Source: Adiantum capillus-veneris
Taxonomy: Eukaryota; Streptophyta; Polypodiopsida; Polypodiales; Pteridaceae
DNA: 64,000 nucleotides
Direction: 5' to 3'
NCBI GenBank assembly: GCA_014529385.2
Contig: CM043947.1
Location: 125,896,891 to 125,960,890, forward strand
Shown here: piece by piece, positions 1 through 11,880 of the stretch
Position numbering within the stretch: the first letter of the stretch is position 1
How the letters are laid out: each line of letters opens with the position of its first letter
The notes under the pieces: generated by a model
Told to the model about the DNA's origin: nothing
What the model saw: only the letters and a program-made list of their open reading frames with translations
Database searches by the model: none
Made by a program: the position numbers and the translations under genes

Positions 1-13
1 TGCCCGGACGGCG

Positions 14-140
14 GCCGGAAAGTGGTCGGAAAACAACCGGTCGGTTGGCCGGTGGCCGGTAGTCAATGGCCGATGGCCGGTGGTCGGAAGTCAATGGCCG
101 GTGGGCGGTGGTCGGAAGTCAATTGTCGGTGGCCGGTGGC
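14..140 (+). repeat. GGCCGGTGGTCGGAAGTCAAT minisatellite in LTR
   Basis: Five to six imperfect copies of a roughly 20-21 bp unit built on GGCCGGTGG and GGAAGTCAAT lie in tandem. The same array is in the 3' LTR at about 4800-4915 with small differences. It sits 130-250 bp upstream of the TATA box, where LTR enhancer repeats often lie; an enhancer role is inference. Confidence 0.75.
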
Positions 141-272
141 CGAATTCAAAAGCGGACTTATCTTCTCAAGGGCGGCCACACATGGGCGGATTGGAGGGTC
201 CGATTTGGACTTATTCGCACAAGGGCGGCTACACATGGCTGTCTCTCATAAGAGAGGGCAGCCCTTTTGGCC

Positions 273-280
273 TATAAAAG
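273..280 (+). promoter_or_regulatory. TATA box of Copia-1 5' LTR
   Basis: TATAAAAG lies in the LTR between the minisatellite and the leader. It is repeated at the same place in the 3' LTR, and is the likely Pol II promoter of the element. Confidence 0.7.
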
Positions 281-590
281 GAGGCCATTTCTACACACAT
301 TTCATATAGTGTGAAGTTGATGCAACAAGGTGAGTGTGAGGTGGTGAGAGTGAAGCAAGGCCGGAGCTCTATCAAGGGTTTAATCCCTTTGTAAACTACT
401 TCTTCTTTTGAAGTGCTAAAGCCATTGATTGGCTGCTTTCCCGTGGACGTAGCCCACATTGGGTGAACCACGTATATCGTATATACTCTCTCTTTCTCTC
501 TACTCTATAATCTCTTGTGTGTGAAATCTATCTCTCTCCATTAAGTAATCTACTCAAAAATCTATTTAGCTACGTCTTATTTTCTATCAA

Positions 591-603
591 TAGGTATCAG
601 AGC
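591..603 (+). other. Primer-binding site (tRNA-iMet type), Copia-1
   Basis: TAGGTATCAGAGC starts two bases after the end of the 5' LTR. It matches the classic plant copia primer site TGGTATCAGAGC, complementary to the 3' end of initiator tRNA-Met, with one change near the start. Confidence 0.9.
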
Positions 604-662
604 AAGGTTTGCTCGTAGCTAAATTATCTCAAGGAAAGGATTCCTTGAATTGAGTGGGAGTT

Positions 663-2066
663 ATGTCGGAGGAAGGGAAGCTCAAGATTGAGAACTTCAA
701 CGGCAAAAACTACCAACATTGGAAGATGCAGATTGAAGACTATCTCTACCAGAAGGACCTCTATTTGCCACTAGGCGGTCTTGCGAAGAAGCCCGCAACA
801 ATGGCAGATGAAGCATGGATTGTCCTTGATCGAAAGGCACTGGGAACAATCCGGTTAAGCTTGGCGTCAACGGTGGCCTTCAATGTTTCGGAGATGAAGA
901 CCACGGAGGACTTGATGAAGTCACTTGACGACTTCTACGAGAAACCATCGGCAACCAATAAGGTATTTCTTATGAAGCGCTTGTTCAATCTAAAGATGGA
1001 AGAGAATGGTTCAGTTGCAGAAAACCTAAATGACTTTAACACAAACATAAGTCAACTTCGATCAGTGAAAATCAATTTCGATGACGAGGTGCGAGCTCTC
1101 CTTATACTATCATCTCTACCGGATAGTTGGGACAGCCTTGTGATGGCTGTAAGTAATTCTATCTCTGGCACAAATACTCTTAAGTTTGATGATGTTGTGG
1201 GTGTTCTCCTAAGCGAGGAAATGCAAAGGAGAAGCACAGGAGAATCATCAAGTGCTGCACTATCAGTGGAAACAAGAGGAAGGCCTAAGGAGAGGTTCAA
1301 AAACCAAAAGGGTTGTGATCGCTCAAGGCGGAGCAAGTCACGCACAAAGTCAGTTCTTGAATGTTGGAACTGCGGCAAGAAGGATTGCTGGTCCAGGAAG
1401 AAGAAGGAGACAGAGTCTCAAGACAACAAACCAACATCGGAGGCCAATGTGGGAGGTAAAGTAGAGCAAGATGCTCTAATTCTCTCATTAGACAATGTGT
1501 CTAATTCCTGGATAGTAGATTCCGGGGCTTCATTCCATGCGACACCACACAAGCAACATTTCCAAGACTACACCAAAGGAAATTTTGGGTATGTATACTT
1601 GGGAGATGATGAAGCTTGTGAGATTGTCGGCAAAGTTCCAGTTTCTGTCAAAACTGCTAACGGAAATGAATGGAAGCTTAAAGATGTTAGGCATGTTCCT
1701 TCTCTTTGCAAAAATTTGATCTCTACAGGACAATTGGACGATGAAGGTCACAACATTGCATTCGGAAACAAACGGTGGAAGATCTCAAAGGGATCTTTGG
1801 TGGTTGCCAAGGGAGAAAAAGTCGGTACACTTTACTTGTGTACTGTTAGCACTCAACCTTCAGCTTGTGCAGCAACTACAGAAGTTGACAGTGTGGTGTG
1901 GCACTACCGACTTGGGCATATGAGTGCCAAAGGAATGCAAATCCTTCAAACAAAGAAGCTTCTACCAGGTTTGAAAGAAGTGGACTTAGAGTTCTCTGAA
2001 GATTGTGTTCATGGTAAACAAAAGAGGGTAAAATTTCAAAAATCAGGAAATAAAAGAAAAAATTAA
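663..2066 (+). pseudogene. Copia-1 gag, protease and pre-integrase part of gag-pol
   Basis: An open frame of about 467 codons begins at ATG 663; a longer reading from GTG 654 is less likely. The N-terminal ~200 residues are copia Gag (FNGKNYQHWKMQIEDYL start, helical UBN2/DUF4219 type). A zinc knuckle is expected near residue 240, but only CWNCGKKDCW is seen: the spacing and the His are lost, so it is degenerate. The protease active site DSGAS is at about nt 1517. A GAG-pre-integrase region follows (VVWHYRLGHMS, then CVHGKQ). The frame runs into TAA at 2064-2066 inside an A-rich stretch, whereas the integrase continues one frame over. This is a one-base frameshift, not a natural end. Confidence 0.9.
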
Positions 2067-2070
2067 AAAA

Positions 2071-3954
2071 CTTGAGTTGGTTCATTCTGATGTTTGGGGT
2101 CCTGCAAGTACACCATCACTTGGTGGCTCATTGTACTATGTAACATTCATAGACGATGCGACTAGAAAAACATGGGTTTATATCATGAAGAATAAATCCG
2201 ATGTATTTTCCATATTTCAAAGGTGGAAAGCCTTTGTGGAGAATGAAACAGGCACCAAGGTTAAATGCCTCAGATCCGACAATGGAGGCGAATATTGAAA
2301 CCAAGCTTTTGAAAGCTTTTGTGCTAGAAATGGCATTCGGAGGCAAAGGACAACCCCAAGGACACCTCAACAAAATGGGATTTCGGAAAGGATGAACAGG
2401 ACAATCATGGAACGAGCACGAAGCATGTGGCTACATGCAGGCCTACCGCTTGAGCTTTGGTCGGAATCTGTTAGTACGTCTGTGTACTTAATCAATCGGT
2501 CACCCTCAACGGCATTGGATGGGGGAGTTCCAGAAGAGGCATGGACATGTAAACCGGTGAATTATGCATTTCTCAAAGTGTTTGGGTGTGAGGCTTTCAT
2601 TCACATAGATAGAAGCCTAAGATCAAAGGTAGATGCAAAGTCCAAAAAGTGTTTCTTCATTGGCTATGGAGAAGGAGAATTTGGGTATCGCCTATGGAAT
2701 CCTGAAGATGGTAAAATCTTAAGGAGTAGGGATGTAATTTTTAACGAACAAAATATGTACAAAGATTACTTGGAAAGAAAACAAACAAAAGAAACACGTG
2801 ATGAGTACATGGAGCTTGAGGATGGTGAAGACTCAAGGACTGCAAACAGTGACAATGTGCAACAACGTCAACCAAATGAGGAGCCTCAACCTATTCCCCG
2901 AAGATCTACAAGAGCAAGTAGACCTCCAGAAAGGTTTGTTCCTTCCTTCAACCATCTCTTGATCTCAGATTTTGGAGAGCCGGAATCATACGAAGAAGCT
3001 ATGCAACATGAATCCAAAGAAGAATGGACGAAGAGCATGGAAGTGGAGATGGACTCACTACATGGCAACCAAACATGGGAGTTGGTTGAGTTGCCTAAAG
3101 GTAATCGGGCACTTCAAAACAAATGGGTGTACAAGCTGAAGGAAGAAGAAGGTGGGAAGAAAAGGTACAAGTCTAGGCTTGTGGTAAAAGGTTTTTCTCA
3201 AAAGAAAGGTATTGACTTCAATGAAATATTTTCTCCTGTTGTAAAAATGAACTCAATTAGGCTTGTCTTTAGCCTTGTGGCTGCTCATGATCTAAATCTC
3301 GAGCAAATGGATGTAAATACGGCATTCCCTCACGGTGACTTAGAGGAGGAAATCTACATGCTTCAACCAAAGGGGTATGAAGTAAAAGGTAAGGAGAAAA
3401 TGGTTTGCAGATTAAAGAAGAGCTTGTATGGTTTAAAGCAAGCATCAAGACAATGGTACTTGAAGTTTGATCGATGGATGTTGGATCATGGATTCACAAG
3501 ATGCAACTCGGATCACTGCGTCTACACGAAGAATTTGGGAGATGGGAAATTCATCATCCTAATGTTGTATGTTGATGACATGTTGATTGCAAGTGCTAAC
3601 ATGCAGGACATCAAAGACCTAAAAGAGGAGTTTTCCAAATCTTTTTCAATGAAAGATTTAGGTGTTGCAAAGAGGATACTTGGTATGAAAATATCAAGGG
3701 ACAGGACGAAGAAGACAATAAAGCTATCTCAAGAAGATTACATCAAGAAGGTACTAGAAAGGTTTGCAATTCAAAATGCAAAACCAGTTTCTACACCTTT
3801 GGCTGGTCATTTTAAACTAACGAAGGATATGTGTCCAAAGACACAAGAGGAGATAGCCTATATGTCTAAAGTTCCATATGTTGCAGCGGTAGGTTCTCTA
3901 ATGTATGCTATGGTCTGGACAAGGCAGACATTGCATATGCAGTGGGAGTTGTGA
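2071..3954 (+). pseudogene. Copia-1 integrase and reverse transcriptase (one internal stop)
   Basis: The reading resumes in the +1 frame. The integrase core shows HSDVWGP, then RSDNGGEY, then TPQQNGISER, carrying the three catalytic acidic residues. TGA at 2296-2298 interrupts directly after GGEY and the same frame continues to 3954. The integrase C-terminus (FGCEAFIH) leads into reverse transcriptase: WVYKLK, VVKGFSQKKGIDF, MDVNTAF (catalytic Asp present), SLYGLKQA, and LYVDDML near 3566-3581. The frame ends at about 3910-3954, where a deletion shifts the conserved region that should read through to RNase H. Domain identity is certain; function is lost. Confidence 0.93.
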
Positions 3955-3956
3955 GT

Positions 3957-4529
3957 AGGTTCATGGACAACCCAGGTAAAGAGCATTGGTAAGCTGTGAA
4001 GTGGATACTTAGGTATCTAAAAGGGACAACAACAAATGCTTTGTATTTTGGAGGAACTGATATTTTTCTAAAAGGGTATGCTGATGCAGATATGGTAGGT
4101 GATAAAGATACTGGAAGGAGCACTACTGGCTATGTGTTCACGGTTGGAGGCATAGTAGTAAGCTGGGCTTCAAAGCTGCAGAAAGTGGTTTCACTTTCTA
4201 CCATGGAAGCAGAGTATGTAGCAATGATGGAGGCAAGCAAAGAAATTATGTGGCTTCACAGATTCTTAGAAGATCTTGGATTCAAACAAGACAATTGTGT
4301 CTTGTATAGTGATAGCCAAAGCGCTATCCATCTTGCGAAGAACTCAGCCTTTCATTCAAGGACAAAGCACATTGATGTGAGATATCACTTCATGCGCACT
4401 CTTTTGGAAGAGGGACAACTAAAGCTAGGAAAGGTGCATACAAGTGAAAATCCTGCAGACATGTTTACAAAGGTGGTCAACAAGGAGAAGTTGAGCTTTT
4501 GCTCATCTTCAATCGGCATTCAAGGATAA
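3957..4529 (+). pseudogene. Copia-1 RNase H
   Basis: The 3' end of pol continues in a third frame. TAA at 3990-3992 interrupts between HW and AVKW, where related elements have Gln (CAA to TAA). Downstream the copia RNase H is intact: GYADADMVGD, SWASKLQ, STMEAEYVAMMEA, LYSDSQSAIHLAKN, RTKHIDVRYHFMR, NPADMFTK. The natural stop is TAA at 4527-4529, about 60 bp before the 3' LTR. Confidence 0.92.
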
Positions 4530-4577
4530 GAAGCCAGAATGGAAATCAGTCACAGGTTTCGTTTGGAGATCAGTCTC

Positions 4578-4589
4578 CAAGTGGGAGAT
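4578..4589 (+). other. Polypurine tract, Copia-1
   Basis: CAAGTGGGAGAT lies immediately before TGTTAAG of the 3' LTR, the position of the plus-strand primer in LTR elements. Confidence 0.8.
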
Positions 4590-5371
4590 TGTTAAGTATG
4601 GAGCCTGATTTACCCTTGTAATTTTTTGTGGTAAAAGCACACATTTGTAAGGCCCCCATTATGAGGAGAAGCCATCGTGCGTGAAGGAAAATCACTCACC
4701 GGAAACCAAAATTTTCACGGACAAGAATCAGGGGCAACTTTAGAGGCCTCGGGGGCGGAGGCCCTCGAGACCATTTTTTTTGCCGGAATATTATGGCAGG
4801 ACGGTGGCCGGAAAACAACCGGTCGGTTGGCCGGTGGCCGGTAGTCAATGGCCGATGGCCGGTGGTCGGAAGTCAATGGCCGGTGGGCGGTGGTCGGAAG
4901 TGAATGGCCGGTGGCCGGCTGCCGAATTCAAAAGCGGACTTGTCTTCTCAAGGGCGGCCACACATGGGCGGATTGGAGGGTCCGATTTGGACTTATTCGC
5001 ACAAGGGCGGCTACACATGGCTGTCTCTCATAAGAGAGGGCAGCCCTTTTGGCCTATAAAAGGAGGCCATTTCTACACACATTTCATATAGTGTGAAGTT
5101 GATGCAACAAGGTGAGTGTGAGGTGGTGAGAGTGAAGCAAGGCGGGAGCTCTATCAAGGGTTTAATCCCTTTGTAAACTACTTCTTCTTTTGAAGTGCTA
5201 AAGCCATTGAGTGGCTGCTTTCCCGTGGACGTAGCCTACATTGGGTGAACCACGTATATCGTGTGTACTCTCTCTTTCTCTCTACTCTATAATCTCTTGT
5301 GTGTGAAATCTATCTCTCTCCATTAAGTAATCTACTCAAAAATCTATTTAGCTACGTCTTATTTTCTATCA
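4590..5371 (+). repeat. 3' LTR of Copia-1
   Basis: Complete 782-bp LTR, TGTTAAG to CTATCA, matching the partial 5' LTR. It includes the GGCCGGTGG minisatellite (about 4800-4915) and a second TATA box (TATAAAAG, 5055-5062). Confidence 0.94.
5055..5062 (+). promoter_or_regulatory. TATA box of Copia-1 3' LTR
   Basis: Same TATAAAAG context as in the 5' LTR. Transcripts started here would read out into the spacer at 5372 and beyond. Confidence 0.65.
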
Positions 5372-5655
5372 CCATCTGGGACCCAACTCTTTGCTTTGTC
5401 TCTCCTAATTAGGGCCCTAACCTAATCAGATTATCCTAACCTAATGCAGCCTGCACCTATAAAAGGGCACTAAGAGGTCACTATTGGGGACTGGCAACAC
5501 TCGCATCAAGAGAGAGGGGATTTTGGGGCAGCACTTTGAGAAGTTAGCACTATGAGAAGGAAGCCATGTCCACACCCTGCCTCCAAGGGTTGTCACACAT
5601 ACACGAGAGTGAAATCTCCGTGCTTATGAAATCACCTCTAGAAAATGCACTATTA

Positions 5656-5727
<72 letters not shown>

Positions 5728-5806
5728 TTTCCATCTCGCCAAAGATAAGGTTTTTGTAAATATTGCATTGAATCAATTTTCCCTCACATCCCGAGGGGTT
5801 TTCATC

Positions 5807-5839
<33 letters not shown>

Positions 5840-5998
5840 CCCCCCCCATTGGTGCATAGTGTTTGTGCTATTTTAAATCACCGTTATCCGCATTCAAAGC
5901 TAGGTGGTGCCCCCCCTGTTCATTTCCCGTGGCCAGCTCAGCGTACAAGGTCCTAACGTTTGAGTCCGTCGGGGTCTGTGTTGTGATTTGCACTCGTC
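5372..5998. other. Spacer, no gene recognised; possible LTR remnant
   Basis: No coding similarity is seen. TATAAAA at 5458-5464 is followed by a leader-like stretch that could be a promoter or remnant LTR. The remainder holds CT microsatellites. The spacer ends abruptly at the truncated copia copy near 5999. Confidence 0.5.
5658..5847. repeat. (CT)n microsatellites with a poly-C end
   Basis: A (CT)n run covers 5658-5722 and another 5809-5836; the latter is followed by 11-12 C. Short ORFs of repeated Leu-Ser or Arg-Glu here are artefacts of the repeat. Confidence 0.95.
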
Positions 5999-8599
5999 AA
6001 TAGCAATGTCTCTATGTAACTTTTCTGACACAAGGCAATACCACCATCACACTGCTTAAACTGTATGCCCAAGTAATGATGCAACAACCCCAAATCTTTC
6101 ATCTTGAAAGTAGCATTCAAATGAGCCTTAAATTCAGCAATATGTCTCTCATTTGGTCCCGTGATAGCAAATCATCTACATAAAGAACCATAATGAGAAG
6201 TACATCATCCTCACGCTTTGCATATTGATGTACTTTCTATTGGAATCTTACGAAACACTCGTTTGACCAAATGAGTGTCAACTTTCTCATACCAAGTACG
6301 AGGAGATTGCTTCAACCCATGCAAAGCTTTCTTATCTGCACACTTTGTCCTCTTGTCTTTTCACGACAAAACCACAAGGCTGTGTTACATAAACTTCCTC
6401 AAATATGTCACCATTCAAGAAAGTAGTAACAATGTCTGATTGATGTACATCCCAACCAAAATGAGCTATGAATGCACATAGAAAATATTAACAGTAGTCA
6501 TACGACAAGTGGGAGCAAAAGTTTCTTCATAATCTATGCCTTTTTGTTGTGCATAACCCTTTGCAACAAGTCAATCCTTATGGCGATCGATCTCACCATT
6601 TCTATTGCGTTTCAACTTGTAAACCCACTTTGTACCAATGGCCTTTTTTCCAGGAGGCAAATCATATAAATTCCATGTGTCATTTTCTTATAAGTGCATC
6701 ATATTCTGATTCCATGGTAGCCATCCAATTTTCTGAATTCTATGCTTTATCAAAAGGTTCCTCAACATCATGTAAGCTAGACATAGCCAAAGCATAACAA
6801 TCTGATGCATAAGATGCATGGCGAGAGCCTAAACGAGTTGGACTAGACAAAGCTGCATCCAATTTACTATCACACAAAGTATTCACCAGCCATTTTGGCA
6901 TACCTCTAGCCTGCTCATTTTAAGTCCTTTCCTCATCAAGGACATCATGACATCTGAATCACTAATAGGCTGATTTATAACATTTTCAAAAAACCCCATA
7001 GGTTGTACATTTGCCTCATTGGAATTTACGTTCAAACTTCCACCACTAAAAAGAGGCAACAAAGTGTCATAAATGTCCTTTGAGCTTACATTATTGTCTC
7101 TAGTACACGACAGCAAGGGCTGAACAGAATCTTCCACAAACACTACATCCTGTGAAACCAAAATACGCTTTGTTTGCGGATGATACAACCTGTAACCTTT
7201 GCTTTCAGCACTATAACCAAAAAAAAAACATTGTACAACCTTATCATCCAATTTTTTGCACTGTGTTTGTGGCACCAAACCATAGGGCCAAACAACCCAA
7301 AACACGCATGCGCTATGAAAGAAGGCTTTCTATGATGCCATGTTTCATATGAAGTAATAGACTGCAAAGCTTTCGTACAACACCTGTTTAGTACATAAGT
7401 GGCACACATGATGGTCTCAAGCCAAAAAGATTGCGGCAAAGCTTGACTTTTGACCGTACATTGTGCCATTTCTGTAAGTTACCTGTTTTTTCTCTCAGCA
7501 ACACCATTTTGTGAGGCGTATAAGGCATTGTACATTGGTGTTTTATCCCACAACTAGCCATAAATGCATTGAATTCATGAGACATATACTCCCCCCCTCA
7601 ATCGGAACGGAGGGTGTCCATAGTACATTTCGAGACATTTTCAGCCATAGCTAGAAAACTTTTGAAGCACATAAAATCTTTGGACTTTGCTTTAAACAAA
7701 AATACCCATGCATGCCTGGAGTAATCATCAAAGGAAGTAAGGGAAGTAAAGGTAATTCCCCAAGGACGAAGTTTGCATGGGCCCAGAAACATCACTATGC
7801 ACATGCTGCAAGCTGCATGTGGCCCTAGCTAAGCCATCCTTTGGAAAATTTGAACGCTGCATCTTACCCAAAATACAGCCTTCACAAACATGTTTGACAG
7901 GTGCTTCAAGAGGCGGCAAAGAAGCAACCATATCAGACTTCTACAAACGTAGCAAACTGGCAAAATTCAGATGACCAAAACGTGCATGCCAAAGTTTTGC
8001 ATCTAAAATAGTCTTTGAATCCACAGTTGTATTTGCTAAATTTTGCCCACACTTGTCATACAAAGTGATCTTGTACAGCCCATGGCATAATATGCCAGAT
8101 GCAACGATTTCATCACCAAAACTGAGATCATGAACTGTATATCTGTCATCCACAAATTTGACTATAAGTCCAAGTCTAGCAAGTGCATATATAGATAAAA
8201 GATTCTTCTTGATCCTAGGTAGATAAAGTGCATCAACAAGTGTGAAAGAACTACCATTCCCAGTAGTAAGCACAATCTGTCAGACTCCTTGAACTAGAAA
8301 AGAGGCATTGTTGGCACAAGTGACAGAATTCCCATGAGGGATAGACTCGAGAGAGGTGAACAATTCATGATGTGAGGTAATGTGCTTTGTAGCACCACTA
8401 TTGAAATACCACACATGTGAATCTGCTGGAAATGGAGTCTGAAATTAGAACGAATCAGAAATCTGAGCAGACAGAGATCTACGAGTACACCCGAAATACT
8501 TGGTGACTTGCGAATGCTTGTGAAACCTCACTAAAATCGAAGAAAGTGAGCAGGCGTGTGCTGGAGCAACTCGCGACTAAGCCCAAAAGGACGCAACCT
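5999..8599 (-). pseudogene. Copy A: gag-less, 3'-truncated copia pol fragment
   Basis: Read on the minus strand from 8599 leftward: leader, protease, pre-integrase, integrase and the front of reverse transcriptase, all close relatives of Copia-2. Recognised parts are WYFNSGATKHI (protease site with Asp changed to Asn), LWHARFGHLNFASLL, CEGCILGKM, integrase pieces at 7380-7800, and reverse transcriptase around 5999-6800. Gag is missing: the leader jumps straight to protease. The 3' end is cut inside reverse transcriptase at ~5999, so RNase H and the 3' LTR are absent. Many stops and frameshifts break the rest. The reverse transcriptase part below ~6990 occurs only in this copy of the array. 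Confidence 0.9.
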
Positions 8600-8839
8600 G
8601 CTCTGATACCAATTGTTGAAATTATGGTGCAGAGAAACGCACACAGCTTGGAGAAGAGGAAGGAAGCACAAGGCACAAAACAGAGAGTGTGTTACTTAGT
8701 GTGCAATGGAAAGATAGATAGCCCTAGAGTGATGGGCGTATATATAATGCACGGGGGAAAAAACCTCCTAAAGAGGGAAAAAATGCCCTAGCGGTCCTAG
8801 TGTGTTCACACACATCACTACCACATGTATATGGTAACA
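8600..8839 (-). repeat. 5' LTR and primer site of copy A
   Basis: GCTCTGATACCA (8600-8611) is the reverse complement of the iMet primer site. The LTR follows at 8614-8839 (226 bp) and matches the 227-bp LTRs of Copia-2, including the TATATA-containing promoter and the pyrimidine tract. GTAAC next to it may be half of a lost target duplication. Confidence 0.9.
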
Positions 8840-10844
8840 GTAACTCAGGGTGTACCTTGCTCCTAAATCGTGATAAACACCTTAATTTTGGGCATATATC
8901 TCAATTGTGTCGTTGGTTTGACATTTTTAAAAAATGCCAAGCAAATGGTTTTTGTAGAGAATTGGACCGAAACATATCTTATACGGACACTTTCACGCAT
9001 AGCCTTGGTAGGGGTAGAGTGCACGTTGCAAAGGGGGAAATGGGAAAACCACTAGCACACTAACTGAATGCCTCTCTAAAGCCTAGTGATCTCGCAGCAC
9101 CCCTATCCCCTAGCAAACACACACCTCGACTCCCAATCTGCAAACAATTATTGTCCAACCCCGATCCCGACCAACCCTGACTAGATAGATTCGATTGCAA
9201 AGTAGGTTCAAATAGCCTCCATCCATAATACTCTAGAGCACCATGTGAAATATAGGCAGTCCAATAACAATCGACACTCAAATGCCTAGCCCATCTTTGA
9301 CATACACCCGTTTATCTTCAAGCTTGCAGACTTGTGCACACCAACATCCATATAGAAAGCACGTATACACCCATCGCCTTCGGAGATACACATATACTTG
9401 ACCAATAGATAACAGAGAGAGAAAAGAGTGATAAATTTGGGGATAGATGTAACCAATATCAGGTAGACAAAAGCTCCCAAAGAGGGTGTACAATGATGGA
9501 TCCTAGTTTGATTGCTTGGCCCATTTTCTGGTAGCTCCCAACAATACACCTTAGCTGGCGGACCCTCCCTCCTCGGTGTCAATCTCCCACAGGCTACTCT
9601 CGGCCTTCCTTTCTTTTTATATGCCGCGTCAAAAGATGTCGCACCCCTGTTGGCCGCTTGTAGCCCTGGCGGCCCCTCACCTTGGTGGGACCCGACCCCC
9701 AAAAGCTTCAACTCTGCAGCCCTCACATCAACAGCTCGGCCAGCCTCGGCCCACTATCATCCTCGGCCACCCTGTCGCCGAGTGCTCAGGCCCGCCACCT
9801 CTTGAGGCCACTTCTATCCTCCTCTTGCAAACGACTCCCTTCACCACCAACTGCGGCTCTGGCCAATAGCGACCTCGCTATTGGTCGCTCCCTCTATAAA
9901 CTGGCTTCCCCACCGTACCTGTATGGTCCCCCTGTCATCCACTGGCGCTTCTCCCTAGTAGCAAAGCTTTTGAGCTTGGCCCCCATGCCCACACACCGCA
10001 ACCGTCGTCTTCGATTGTCGATCAAGAAAACCTCCATCGGGACATCCCTTTGCATAGCCTTGACTTCTCAGGTCCCATTGTCTCATAAAACACCTTAATG
10101 TGGTTCACCGCTTCGGGAAGCACACAGCCATTATGAGGACCAACGAACTGTGCCGCAATCTGATAGAACTCTTTTCGCACAACGTATCCCGGATGAAAAG
10201 CATCACACCAAGAATGGTCTGGCTACCATCGTCGTTGACAAACCGGAGCCGAGCTACTAGCCCTCGACTTTCAAGAATTCAAAGAGGTTCGAAACCGTCG
10301 AAATGGTGCCCTCATTTTGCAACACTATAGCATGAACCGACAGAGGTGCCCATCAATCTTCTCAATACCTTTGAGCCTCCCAATCAATGGTTTTGAAAGC
10401 CATTCGAGCCCTGCCATATGCCATATCTGACATACACATCCTGGCCGGTAGTGTGTCCTGCAGACATCCCGCACAAAATCCCATATCACAAACTTGATGG
10501 TACCTGCATCCAGCATTTCTTGTCCCATTTCCAAGCTTGTGATATCTATACTTGCTCCTTCCTCCTGCAATAGCAACAACCCTCACAGCTCCTGCTAGCA
10601 AATGCTCCATCCCGATGTACCTGGACCCTAGCACCATCAAATACTTGCCAAATGCACCTACCACTTACCTGCAAACCACCATGAATGGACTTCTTGCACC
10701 TCCATAGGTCGACACAGTTTGGTTGTACCATCATTTCCCACCCCCTCGTTGAGCATTCATGGTCAACCACAGTATTATTTAGGTATTATAGTACTGCATA
10801 GAGAGAATGATATAAAATAGATATATAGACTGCATAAGATATAC
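8840..10844. repeat. Block Y, copy A (non-coding or degenerate)
   Basis: About 2 kb repeated at 19403-21509 and 27634-29754 with a few percent divergence. The first ~190 bp also occur alone near 36822-37016. No continuous gene is recognised. Several minus-strand open stretches (e.g. 9286-9726, 10325-10770) recur in all three copies but are broken by stops or shifted relative to one another, so they look like remains of an old element rather than genes. Confidence 0.8.
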
Positions 10845-11833
10845 ACATATTTAGGAATTTTGGGAAAAATGTGTAATTTTGGGACAAATGTTTGTGAACC
10901 AAGTTCTTGGGTGGTGGTTGGACTATGCTAGGTTGTGGTGTTGTAAACCATTGTTGTCAAGTTCCTAGGTAGAGTTTCCATTATGCCAAGGGGCTACTGA
11001 CCCCCCATCAGTTTCGAGGTAAATTTCCCCAATAGTACCCCTCTCAAAATCTATAGCACTACTCTTGTACACTCTTACAACAAGGCTCAAACTAGAGGTT
11101 GAGGCATCAAGTGCCACCCACAATTCAAAGATTCCACTTTGGTACTTGAGTTGTAGCTAAGATTTTTGAAATAGAAAACTATAAGAGGAATGAAAACAAA
11201 ACAAGATGAAATTTGCGAGAGATTTTAGACATTCTTGGTGTAAGAAACTCGGATTAATGAGCTTCTACTTGGGAGGCATTGCGCAACATTTGAGAGAAAG
11301 GGACCACATGTGCCCCCCATCAACATTGTGATCCTTTGCCCCAACAACACCTAGCTAGGTATACGGTGCACATTTCACAAAAGCTCATGCGTTTTTTTAG
11401 GTCATGGTTTAGAATGTATGATGAGAAATTGTATAAACACACTTGTGATACATAATTAAGGTGCCGAGGCAAATACTATTGGAGTAGAATGGAGATGAAG
11501 CACTGACTGAAGTTGTATAATTCCTATTTCGTATAGTTTGTCTCCTTCATGAGACGCTATACTCCTTTGGGATGATTGTCATGAATCGAGTCTCTCATAG
11601 CAAACTTGAGAGAAAAATGATGTTGTTGCACAAGAGAACCAAAGATATGGAATTTACAAAACCAACCCACCCTTACCAAAGTGCGATGCGTAGACCACTC
11701 CACTAGTTTGTTACTCGTAGGCCTGGAGATTTGGTGCAATATGATACACCTTCAATAACATTAGTAATGGGGGCCGTTACAATATTGGCCCCCTTACCTT
11801 AGGATTTGATACTTCTTTTACAATTGTTAGAGC

Positions 11834-11834
<1 letters not shown>

Positions 11835-11879
<45 letters not shown>
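11835..11879. repeat. Poly-C tract (45 bp)
   Basis: An uninterrupted run of 45 C. The equivalent place in copy B (22433-22457) has 25, so the tract is length-variable. Confidence 0.97.

Positions 11880-11880
<1 letters not shown>

Larger units (their letters stand above)
1..589 (+). repeat. 5' LTR of Copia-1 (partial)
   Basis: This stretch matches 4783-5371 almost base for base and ends in CTATCA directly before the primer-binding site, so it is the 3' three quarters of the 5' LTR. The first ~190 bp lie outside the window. It holds a CCGG-rich minisatellite, a TATA box and a pyrimidine-rich leader with CT runs around 485-540. Confidence 0.93.
1..5371 (+). mobile_element. Copia-1: Ty1/copia LTR retrotransposon, left end outside window
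   Basis: The order LTR, tRNA-Met-type primer site, gag, protease, integrase, reverse transcriptase, RNase H, purine tract, LTR is visible, and integrase before reverse transcriptase defines Ty1/copia. The right LTR is complete (4590-5371, 782 bp). The left one is cut by the window start, so the target-site duplication cannot be tested. The coding region is broken by at least two frameshifts and two in-frame stops, so this copy cannot make a full Gag-Pol. The two LTRs are close to identical over the shared part, apart from a roughly 10-bp difference near the start, which suggests fairly recent insertion. Confidence 0.95.

Noticed and set aside
5550-5857. ORFs of repeated Arg-Glu or Leu-Ser
   Set aside because: Direct translation of (CT)n/(GA)n microsatellites; the same applies near 34.7, 35.6, 44.7 and 47.6 kb.
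9512-10098. Pro/Ser-rich ORFs in block Y
   Set aside because: Overlap in three frames and shift among copies A, B and C, as expected of GC-rich non-coding DNA.
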